DNA from: CAKSQF01 sp964568425
GTDB taxonomy: Bacteria; Bacillota; Clostridia; Oscillospirales; CAG-272
Assembly: GCA_964568425.1 (NCBI GenBank)
Contig: CAZMPO010000002.1
Coordinates: forward strand, 96,030 to 160,029
Reading direction: 5' to 3'
DNA: 64,000 bases
Shown here piece by piece: positions 31,805 through 38,334 of this stretch; positions within the stretch are counted from its first letter, which is position 1; each line of letters begins with the position of its first letter. Under the pieces are notes generated by a model. That model did no database searches. It saw only the letters and a program-made list of their open reading frames with translations, and was not told the DNA's origin. A program made the translations under genes and the position numbers.

Positions 31805-33592
31805 ATGGCAGAATTTTTCAGCTCCTCCGACAAGAGGACGTGCTATTGCGGCACACTGACAAAAGAAAACATAGGACAGGAAGTGACGGTCTGCGGCTGG
31901 GTACAGCGTCAGCGTGACCTCGGATCGCTGATATTCGTCGATCTTCGCGACCGCACGGGTATCGTTCAGCTCGCATTTGACCCGGATACCGATAAGGAAC
32001 TTTTCGACAAAGCATTCTCGGTACGCAGTGAATATGTGCTGTCGGTGAAGGGAATCGTCCGCTCAAGAGGAGAGGGCGCGATCAACAAAAACATCCCGAC
32101 AGGCGAGATCGAGATCTTCGTTGGCTCGATGAAGGTACTCTCTCAGGCACAGACACCTCCGTTTGAAATATCCGACAGCGCAAAGGTCGGTGACGAGATC
32201 GCACTCAAATATCGCTATCTCGATCTTCGCCGCCCCTCGCTCCAGAAGAACATAATGCTCCGTCATAAGATCGCACAGATCGCACGCGATTATTTCTATG
32301 AAAACGGATTTTACGAGATCGAGACCCCGATGATGATCAAGCCCACCCCCGAGGGTGCACGCGATTATCTTGTTCCGTCGCGTATACATCACGGATGTAT
32401 GTACGCGCTTCCTCAGTCGCCTCAGATCTACAAACAGCTCCTGATGCTCGGCGGATTTGACAGATATGTGCAGATCGCAAGATGCTTCCGCGATGAGGAC
32501 CTTCGCGCCGATCGCCAGCCCGAGTTCACGCAGATCGACCTTGAAATGTCTTTTGCTACACAGGAAGACATCATGGCGATCAACGAGGGACTTATGCGCA
32601 GACTCTATAAGGAGATACTTGATATCGACCTTGAACCAATGCCGCATATTACATATGATGAGGCGATGAACAGATACGGCTCGGATAAGCCCGATACCCG
32701 TTTCGGCATGGAGATACAGGATGTTTCGAATTTGGTTGCCGATTGCGCGTTCGGCGTGTTCTCGTCGGCTGTCGCAAACGGCGGCTCTGTCCGCGCCATA
32801 GTCGTCAAGGGAGGCGCGGCAAAGCTCTCGCGTAAGGAGATCGATAAGCTTACCGAGCACGCAAAGGGAATCGGCGCGAAGGGACTTGCGTTCGTTCGCT
32901 TTGTCGATGAAACTCCGAACTGCTCGTTCGCGAAGTTCTTTGAAAAGGACGCGCTTGACGCACTTCTTGACTCGATCGATTGCAGAAGGGGCGATGTCGC
33001 ACTCTTTGTCGCAGATAAAAATCCGATCGTTCTGTCCACTCTCGGCGCACTCCGCAATATCGTCGCAAGACAGCTCGATATGATCCCTCACGGCAAATAT
33101 AACTTCCTTTGGGTCACGGAATTCCCCTTCTTTGAGTGGAATGAGGAGACCGAGCATTGGGATGCCATGCACCATCCCTTCACGATGCCGCATGAGGATT
33201 GCCTTCAGTATCTCGAAAGCGACCCCGGTAAGGTATACGCACAGTGCTATGACCTCGTGCTCAATGGCACGGAGCTTCTTTCGGGATCAATCAGAATCAC
33301 CGACTGGGAGCTTCAGGAAAAGATGTTCAAGGCACTCGGACTCACACCCGAGGAGATCGATGCAAAGTTCGGCTTCCTTGTAGATGCCTATAAGTACGGT
33401 GCACCTCCGCACGGTGGATCGGGTATGGGACTTGATCGACTCGTTATGACCATGGTCGAGGCTGATTCGCTCCGTGACGTAATAGCCTTCCCGAAGATCC
33501 AAAACGCATCCGAGCCGATGTCGAAATGCCCCGCAAAAGCCGACCCCGCCGCTCTTGCCGAGCTTGGGCTTGCGATCGTCGATGAAGAATGA
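31805..33592 (+). CDS. aspS: Aspartyl-tRNA synthetase
   Basis: A class II synthetase of 595 aa, the bacterial type. An N-terminal OB fold (TVCGWVQRQRDLGSLIFVDLRDRTG) binds the anticodon. Motif 2 is ARCFRDEDLRADRQPEFTQIDLEMS; the GAD insert lies at about 300-420; motif 3 is GMGLDRLVM. The start MAEFFSSS at 31805 has GAAAGTGAG upstream; a five-codon longer frame exists. Whether it also charges tRNA-Asn cannot be decided here; no gatCAB is in the window. Confidence 0.96.
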   Translation: MAEFFSSSDKRTCYCGTLTKENIGQEVTVCGWVQRQRDLGSLIFVDLRDRTGIVQLAFDPDTDKELFDKAFSVRSEYVLSVKGIVRSRGEGAINKNIPTGEIEIFVGSMKVLSQAQTPPFEISDSAKVGDEIALKYRYLDLRRPSLQKNIMLRHKIAQIARDYFYENGFYEIETPMMIKPTPEGARDYLVPSRIHHGCMYALPQSPQIYKQLLMLGGFDRYVQIARCFRDEDLRADRQPEFTQIDLEMSFATQEDIMAINEGLMRRLYKEILDIDLEPMPHITYDEAMNRYGSDKPDTRFGMEIQDVSNLVADCAFGVFSSAVANGGSVRAIVVKGGAAKLSRKEIDKLTEHAKGIGAKGLAFVRFVDETPNCSFAKFFEKDALDALLDSIDCRRGDVALFVADKNPIVLSTLGALRNIVARQLDMIPHGKYNFLWVTEFPFFEWNEETEHWDAMHHPFTMPHEDCLQYLESDPGKVYAQCYDLVLNGTELLSGSIRITDWELQEKMFKALGLTPEEIDAKFGFLVDAYKYGAPPHGGSGMGLDRLVMTMVEADSLRDVIAFPKIQNASEPMSKCPAKADPAALAELGLAIVDEE

Positions 33593-33611
33593 TAATCATA
33601 TGATATAGTAA

Positions 33612-33650
33612 AAACAGATCAGCTCACCGCTAAGATGAGCTGATCTGTTT
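33612..33650. terminator. Bidirectional terminator between aspS and the feo operon
   Basis: AAACAGATCAGCTCA pairs perfectly with TGAGCTGATCTGTTT around a 9-nt loop. T runs follow best on the minus strand. Confidence 0.88.
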
Positions 33651-33659
33651 GTATGTGTC

Positions 33660-33839
33660 TTATTTTTTGTGGCATGCGCCCGACATTGCGCACTTTGCAC
33701 AACCGCCGCAACAGGAACTCTTGCCGCTCTTTTTGTCCTTGATAAGACTTGCGATGATCAGCGTTACGATGCCGACAAGCAGTACGCAGATCGAGACCGT
33801 CACAATGCCTGAAATGTTTGATGCTATCCATTCGAGCAT
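33660..33839 (-). CDS. FeoB-associated Cys-rich membrane protein
   Basis: A 59-aa protein read from ATG 33839, with GGAGGAG 7 nt upstream. Residues about 8-33 are one membrane helix (ISGIVTVSICVLLVGIVTLI). Then comes a cytoplasmic Lys/Cys tail, KSSCCGGCAKCAMSGACHKK, with five Cys. This matches the FeoB-associated family (PF12669), found after feoB in Firmicutes. A role in passing on or sensing ferrous iron is suggested by context, not shown. It lies 12 bp after feoB. Confidence 0.9.
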   Translation of the reverse strand: MLEWIASNISGIVTVSICVLLVGIVTLIIASLIKDKKSGKSSCCGGCAKCAMSGACHKK

Positions 33840-33851
33840 AGGATCTCCTCC

Positions 33852-36359
33852 TTACGCCTTGCCGGTTTTCTTTGCGGGGCGGAATGTCAGATATACCATT
33901 GCCGCCAAAAGGACGATCGCAACGACAAACCCTACGATACCGAGCGCACCCGAGAGCGATCCCGTAAAGAGATTTCCGATGTTGTAGACCATAAATGCGA
34001 TGGCGTAAGCAAAGAGGCACTGATATCCGACAGCGAACCATGTCCACTTTGCACTGTTCATCTCACGCTTGATAGCTCCGATCGCCGCAAAGCAGGGAGC
34101 GCAGAGCAGGTTGAATACGAAGAAGCTGTAGCCCGCAGTCTGAGTAAATGCCGCCGCGATGTTCTGATAGACAGTTCCGTCGCCGCCGCCGTAAAGAATG
34201 CCCAGCGTGCCGACGATGTTTTCTTTCGCAACAAGACCGGTGACCGATGCAACAGCACCCTGCCATGTTCCCCATCCGAGGGGTCTGAATATCCATGCAA
34301 ATACCGAACCGATAGCCGCAAGTATCGAGCTGTCGATCTCCTCATCGGAGAGCATGCGGAATGTTCCGTCAACTACACCGAAGTAGGTGGTGAACCAGAT
34401 AACGATGGTGGAAAGAAGAATGATCGTTCCCGCTTTCTTAATAAAGGACCAACCGCGCTCCCACATGGAACGAAGCAGTGCACCGATGGTGGGCAGATGG
34501 TATGCGGGAAGCTCCATGACAAAGGGAGCGGGATCACCCGAGAACATGCGTGTCTTCTTGAGCATAACGCCCGATATGATGATCGCCGCCATGCCGATGA
34601 AATATGCCGATGTAGCGACCCATGCCGAACCGCCGAAGAGCGCGCCGGCTATCATCGAAATAAAGGGAACCTTTGCTCCGCAGGGGATAAATGTCGTCGT
34701 GATGACCGTCATGCGGCGGTCACGCTCGTTTTCGATCGTCCGCGATGCCATGATTCCGGGAACCCCGCAACCCGTGCCGACGAGCATGGGGATAAACGAT
34801 TTGCCCGACAGACCGAATTTTCTGAATATACGGTCAAGCACGAATGCAATTCTTGCCATGTAACCGCAGGATTCAAGGAACGCAAGGAGAAGGAAAAGCA
34901 CGAGCATCTGCGGAACAAATCCGAGTACCGCACCGACACCTGCTACTATACCGTCGAGAATAAGTCCCGAAAGCCATTCGGGGCAGAGCGGCTCCTCTTC
35001 GTCAACTCTCAGCGCATTGCCGATGAGCGCGGGAATGCCGTTTACCCATACGCCGTATTCGTCGGGCGAGGGCTCGGCAAACTCGGCGTTTTCTTTTTCG
35101 AAATATTCGACCGCCTCAAGATAGGTCATGCCGATGCATTCGTCCTCGTTTGCCCCCGAGGGAATTTCGGAGTAGTAGACCTTCATTTCAACCTCGGCAA
35201 GCGTTTCTTCGTCCTCGACAGTGACACTGCCGACCGCGTTGTCACTCTCGGGCTTGTAGCTTTTGAGTGCCTCAAGTGCCGCCGCAGGATCGAAATCCTC
35301 GGCTTCGGTGTCGATCTCGACAAACGCGCCGATGGCATTCATTGCGTTCGCATAAGCGTCGGATGCGTCGGCGTATTCGGATGAGCCTATGCCGAACATG
35401 TGCCATCCGTCGCCGAACAGACCGTCATTTGTCCAGTCGGTCGCCATGGCTCCGACCGTGACCATTGAAATGTAGTATACAAGGAACATGATCGCCGCAA
35501 ATATCGGAAGTCCGAGCCATCTGTTGGTGACGACCTTGTCGATCTTGTCGGATGCTGTCAGCGCACCGACCTTCTTTTTCTTGTAACAGCCGTCGATGAT
35601 CGAGCCTATGTAGCTGTATCTCTCGCCCGTGATGATCGACTCGGCATCGTCGTCAAGCTCACTCTCTGCCGCCTTGATGTCGGTCTCGATGTGCTCAAGC
35701 ACCGTCTTGCCTATGTTAAGCTCGCCGATTACCCTCTCGTCACGCTCGAAGATCTTGATGGCGTACCATCTCTGTTTGTCCTCGGGCATGTCGTGAAGGA
35801 CAGCCTCCTCAATGTGCGCAAGCGCGTGCTCGACAACACCCGAGAATGAGTGTTGTGGCTTTGCCGCCTTGCCGCCCGCAGCCGCGATAGCCGCCTCGGC
35901 AGCCTCGGGGACGCCTGTTCCCTTGAGGGCGGAGATCTCGACTACCTTGCATCCGAGCTTTTTCGAAAGAGCGGATGTGTCGATCTTGTCGCCGCGCTTT
36001 TTAACGACGTCCATCATGTTGATGGCAACAACGACCGGAATGCCAAGCTCGACCAGCTGTGTCGTGAGATAGAGATTTCTTTCAAGATTCGTGCCGTCAA
36101 CGATGTTGAGTATCGCATCCGGATGCTCGCCTGTCAGATACTTTCTCGCAACTACCTCCTCGGGAGTGTAGGGCGAGAGCGAATAAATGCCGGGAAGGTC
36201 GGTGATCGTTACATCACCATGCCCCTTGAGCTTGCCTTCCTTCTTTTCAACGGTTACGCCGGGCCAGTTGCCGACAAATTGGTTTGATCCCGTCAGTGCG
36301 TTGAACAGTGTTGTTTTACCGCTGTTGGGGTTGCCCGCAAGTGCAATTTTCATTTTCAT
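33852..36359 (-). CDS. feoB: Ferrous iron transporter FeoB with a large acidic loop insert
   Basis: The N-terminal G domain has GNPNSGKTTLFN, DLPGIYSLS and AINMMD (to about 165). It is followed by the GDI helical region and the membrane domain with the core repeats LVGTGCGVPGIMASR and the related GPNP-like segments. FeoB imports Fe2+. The length is 835 aa against the usual 700 or so. The extra sequence is one stretch of about 120 residues (about 325-450) between the first and second membrane helices. It is very rich in Asp and Glu and is predicted to face outward. Membrane positions are judged by eye. Confidence 0.95.
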   Translation of the reverse strand: MKMKIALAGNPNSGKTTLFNALTGSNQFVGNWPGVTVEKKEGKLKGHGDVTITDLPGIYSLSPYTPEEVVARKYLTGEHPDAILNIVDGTNLERNLYLTTQLVELGIPVVVAINMMDVVKKRGDKIDTSALSKKLGCKVVEISALKGTGVPEAAEAAIAAAGGKAAKPQHSFSGVVEHALAHIEEAVLHDMPEDKQRWYAIKIFERDERVIGELNIGKTVLEHIETDIKAAESELDDDAESIITGERYSYIGSIIDGCYKKKKVGALTASDKIDKVVTNRWLGLPIFAAIMFLVYYISMVTVGAMATDWTNDGLFGDGWHMFGIGSSEYADASDAYANAMNAIGAFVEIDTEAEDFDPAAALEALKSYKPESDNAVGSVTVEDEETLAEVEMKVYYSEIPSGANEDECIGMTYLEAVEYFEKENAEFAEPSPDEYGVWVNGIPALIGNALRVDEEEPLCPEWLSGLILDGIVAGVGAVLGFVPQMLVLFLLLAFLESCGYMARIAFVLDRIFRKFGLSGKSFIPMLVGTGCGVPGIMASRTIENERDRRMTVITTTFIPCGAKVPFISMIAGALFGGSAWVATSAYFIGMAAIIISGVMLKKTRMFSGDPAPFVMELPAYHLPTIGALLRSMWERGWSFIKKAGTIILLSTIVIWFTTYFGVVDGTFRMLSDEEIDSSILAAIGSVFAWIFRPLGWGTWQGAVASVTGLVAKENIVGTLGILYGGGDGTVYQNIAAAFTQTAGYSFFVFNLLCAPCFAAIGAIKREMNSAKWTWFAVGYQCLFAYAIAFMVYNIGNLFTGSLSGALGIVGFVVAIVLLAAMVYLTFRPAKKTGKA

Positions 36360-36382
36360 ACAGTATTTCCTCTCCTTTCGGT

Positions 36383-36604
36383 TTATTCGACTTCGATCAT
36401 CGCCGCGTCGGCTTTTCTGATCGAAAGCTCGTATCCGCGTACGGTGATCTCAATGGGATCGCCGAGCGGTGCGATCTTGCGAACCGATACCTCGGTTCCT
36501 TTTGTAAGCCCCATGTCCATAATGCGACGCTTCGTCGCACCAACACCCGTGAGCCTTACTATCCTTACACGCTCACCAATGTTTGCATCTTTAAGTGTTT
36601 TCAC
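36383..36604 (-). CDS. feoA: FeoA family protein (second copy in operon)
   Basis: A 73-aa SH3-like protein: LKDANIGERVRIVRL, then RRIMDMGLTKGTEVSVRKIAPLGDPIEITVRGYELSIRK, the full FeoA signature. FeoA proteins are small cytoplasmic partners of FeoB. It lies 23 bp before feoB and 31 bp after another FeoA gene. Confidence 0.95.
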   Translation of the reverse strand: MKTLKDANIGERVRIVRLTGVGATKRRIMDMGLTKGTEVSVRKIAPLGDPIEITVRGYELSIRKADAAMIEVE

Positions 36605-36635
36605 CTTTCTGCCTCCTGTTGTATATAAATAAAAT

Positions 36636-36848
36636 TTATACCATGATCTTTTGCGCCATTTCGCGACTTATGGCAACTCGCGCCTCTTTGATCTTTACGA
36701 TCACGTTGCCTCCGAGCGATGTGACGATCTGCGTGCTCTCTCCCGGCACGAATCCGAGGTCGGCAAGATGTTGCCTCGTTTCGGTCGAACCGCCGACCTT
36801 CTTTATTGTTACCTCGCACCCCATGTCCGCAAGTGTCAGTGGGATCAT
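36636..36848 (-). CDS. feoA: FeoA family protein (first copy in operon)
   Basis: A 70-aa FeoA-type protein: MIPLTLADMGCEVTIKKV, RQHLADLGFVPGESTQIVTSLGGNVIVKIKEARVAISREMA. It is about one-third identical to the second copy by eye. The ATG at 36848 is chosen because AAAGGA lies 11 nt upstream; an ATG at 36860 is too close to it. First gene of the feo operon. Confidence 0.92.
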   Translation of the reverse strand: MIPLTLADMGCEVTIKKVGGSTETRQHLADLGFVPGESTQIVTSLGGNVIVKIKEARVAISREMAQKIMV

Positions 36849-36883
36849 CTCTGTGATCATTCCTTTCCGTTTCCGTCTTACGA

Positions 36884-36901
36884 AGTTAGCACAAACTAAC
36901 C
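36884..36901. promoter_or_regulatory. Feo operator copy 1
   Basis: AGTTAG-CACAAA-CTAACC: two inverted half-sites of 6 bp with a 6-bp spacer and one mismatch. It lies nearest to the feoA start. The half-site resembles DtxR/IdeR-family half-sites. Confidence 0.7.
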
Positions 36902-36917
36902 GTATTGCCGAATAATC

Positions 36918-36935
36918 GGTTAGTAAAAACTAACC
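36918..36935. promoter_or_regulatory. Feo operator copy 2
   Basis: GGTTAG-TAAAAA-CTAACC, a perfect 6-6-6 inverted repeat beginning exactly 34 bp after copy 1. Confidence 0.75.
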
Positions 36936-36951
36936 TCATACCCAAACAATA

Positions 36952-36969
36952 GGTTAGCCTCAACTAACC
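36952..36969. promoter_or_regulatory. Feo operator copy 3
   Basis: GGTTAG-CCTCAA-CTAACC, a perfect inverted repeat beginning exactly 34 bp after copy 2. It covers the predicted transcription start, so a bound regulator would block transcription. Confidence 0.75.
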
Positions 36970-36976
36970 ACGCAAT

Positions 36977-37005
36977 ATAATACACCATTTATTCGATTTT
37001 GTCAA
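36977..37005 (-). promoter_or_regulatory. Promoter of the feo operon
   Basis: Minus strand TTGACA (37005-37000), 17 bp, TATTAT (36982-36977). The three operator copies lie directly downstream. The region upstream of the -35 (37006-37050) repeats the A/T tracts found before the tRNA-Lys promoter. Confidence 0.82.
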
Positions 37006-37063
37006 GGGGTTTTTGAAAAAAAGTTTAATTTTTTTAAAAAATTTTCAAAAGAGCACAAAAAAA

Positions 37064-37102
37064 TCGATCGGCTCAAGATAAGTTCTTGAACCGATCGATA
37101 AA
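37064..37102 (-). terminator. Hairpin with T tract in the feo-PAP2 gap
   Basis: TCGATCGG...CAAGA pairs with TCTTG...CCGATCGA around a 5-nt loop, with T7 on the minus strand. It lies upstream of the feo promoter and could stop read-through from the PAP2 side. Between 37103 and 37220 I see no gene or element. Confidence 0.65.
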
Positions 37103-37220
37103 ATCACCACATTGTCAATAGATTTTTAACTTTTTTATAAAAAGCGAGCGCCAAAAAAGGCGTGATATACAAAGAGACCCCGCCGAGAAACGAGGATTAA
37201 ATCGACTGCTCGAACGCACC

Positions 37221-37354
37221 CGTAGGGCGGGGGCTTGCTCCCGCCGCTTTTTGGCGGTCGATTTATAATAAATTGGCGAGATCGCAAAGAAATTACACCG
37301 AGATATCCTACACCGATTATCCAAGAGGCGGCGGGAGCAAGCCCCCGCCCTACG
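37221..37354. repeat. MITE-like element with 27-bp perfect inverted termini
   Basis: Bases 37221-37247 and 37328-37354 are perfect inverted repeats, G/C-rich (CGTAGGGCGGGGGCTTGC at the outer end). They enclose an 80-bp A/T-richer core with its own small hairpin (CCGCC...GGCGG). There is no transposase and no clear target duplication. The sharp G/C change from the flanks suggests an inserted mobile repeat. Confidence 0.75.
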
Positions 37355-37457
37355 ACAGGTGCTTATTTCGGTGGTCAATTAATTACAAATCCAATCATAA
37401 AAAAGCAATTTGCAAAAACACGATTTAATCATCGTTTCCCCCAAAGGGAGGCTCAGG

Positions 37458-37516
37458 CGTAACTTTTTCGCGATATCGCCGACATGGTATATATCGACCT
37501 GCCAAAGAAAAGGCGG
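37458..37516 (+). repeat. Degenerate inverted copy of the MITE core
   Basis: This stretch (CGTAACTTTTTCGCGATATC ... ATCGACCTGCC) aligns by eye over about 58 bp, at roughly three-quarters identity, with the reverse complement of the core and left inner end at about 37245-37300. It is likely the remnant of a second element. The stretch 37355-37457 in between holds no gene that I can see. Confidence 0.6.
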
Positions 37517-37531
37517 TCGACGCATAACAAA

Positions 37532-37573
37532 AAAGCCGCCCCGAATGCCGACGGGCATTTGGGACGCTTTTTT
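37532..37573 (-). terminator. Terminator of the PAP2 gene
   Basis: Minus strand GCGTCCCAAATGCC pairs with GGCATTCGGGGCGGC around a 5-nt loop and is followed by T6, directly after the stop. Confidence 0.85.
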
Positions 37574-37575
37574 GA

Positions 37576-38145
37576 TCAGAGTGTTATGTCTTTTTTATCC
37601 TTGAGATATTTTTCAAGCATGCCGCAGAGAAGTGCTCCGAGGAAGCCGACAACTATGCCAACGACTATGCCGCCAAGGACATCGGTCGGGAAGTGAATGT
37701 AGAGATAGAGTCGCGAAAAAGCGATAAGGACGGCGATCACCGTTGCGGGGATGCCGAACTTCCAATTTTTCTTGAAGAGCAGTGCGCAACAGGACGCAAA
37801 GGATGCCGCGGTGTGTCCGGACGGGAAAGAGTAGTCGGACGGCGGATCTGCGTGGATCAGTGCTTTGATCTTGTCAAGCATATCGGGGTTCAGCGTATAA
37901 GGTCTGATCCTGTGCACGATCGGCTTAAGTATCAGATTACAGCAGAGCAGATCGAGGATAAGCGCGATGCCCATTGCAACGCCGAGCGGTCGTGTTTTCT
38001 TTATGATGATGAAAACAAGCGCAAGTGCGATCCAGAAGATGCCCGCATCACCGAGATGTGTGATGATCGGTAAAACAGTGTCAAATAGGGCATTGTGCAG
38101 ATTTTCCCAAATGAAATCCAAAATGCCGAGTTCAAATTGATTCAT
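37576..38145 (-). CDS. PAP2-family membrane phosphatase
   Basis: A 189-aa integral membrane protein with about five helices. The three phosphatase motifs are KPIVHRIRP (about 77-85), PSGHTA (about 110-115) and SRLYLYIHFPTDVLGG (about 147-162), so the catalytic His residues are present. PAP2 enzymes act on lipid phosphates such as phosphatidate, phosphatidylglycerol phosphate or undecaprenyl diphosphate; the substrate here is unknown. The start at 38145 has AAAGGA upstream, although the frame is open for 11 more codons. Confidence 0.92.
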   Translation of the reverse strand: MNQFELGILDFIWENLHNALFDTVLPIITHLGDAGIFWIALALVFIIIKKTRPLGVAMGIALILDLLCCNLILKPIVHRIRPYTLNPDMLDKIKALIHADPPSDYSFPSGHTAASFASCCALLFKKNWKFGIPATVIAVLIAFSRLYLYIHFPTDVLGGIVVGIVVGFLGALLCGMLEKYLKDKKDITL

Positions 38146-38257
38146 GATCTTCGTTTTCCTTTCTTGAGTTTTGATCATTCGATTTTCTCCATTATATCAC
38201 AAAGCTTTGGAAAAATCAATAGCAGAGACGATAATTTTGTTGAGAAGCCGACGCATT

Positions 38258-38290
38258 TTGACAAATAAGTCGGAATTGTCGGTGTAAGAT
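38258..38290 (+). promoter_or_regulatory. Putative Spo0A-activated promoter of spoIIE (21-bp spacer)
   Basis: TTGACA (38258-38263) and TAAGAT (38285-38290) are 21 bp apart, the spacing known for the Spo0A-dependent spoIIE promoter of Bacillus subtilis. TTTGACA at the -35 differs by one base from the reversed 0A box TTCGACA, and TTGTCGG lies in the spacer. Confidence 0.6.
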
Positions 38291-38334
38291 ATGCATATAG
38301 ATATAAATTACACCCAAAAGGAGCTGATCCCATA

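Noticed and set aside
32063..33193. A 376-codon minus-strand frame inside aspS.
   Set aside because: Antisense shadow of a conserved synthetase, with no ribosome binding site or promoter.
34497..35384. A 295-codon plus-strand frame inside feoB.
   Set aside because: feoB on the minus strand is conserved across the region; the plus frame has no family features.
37115..37604. Short frames across the MITE-like region on both strands that share the phrase NFFAISP.
   Set aside because: The shared peptide comes from the repeated DNA, read in opposite orientation. It is not a pair of genes.
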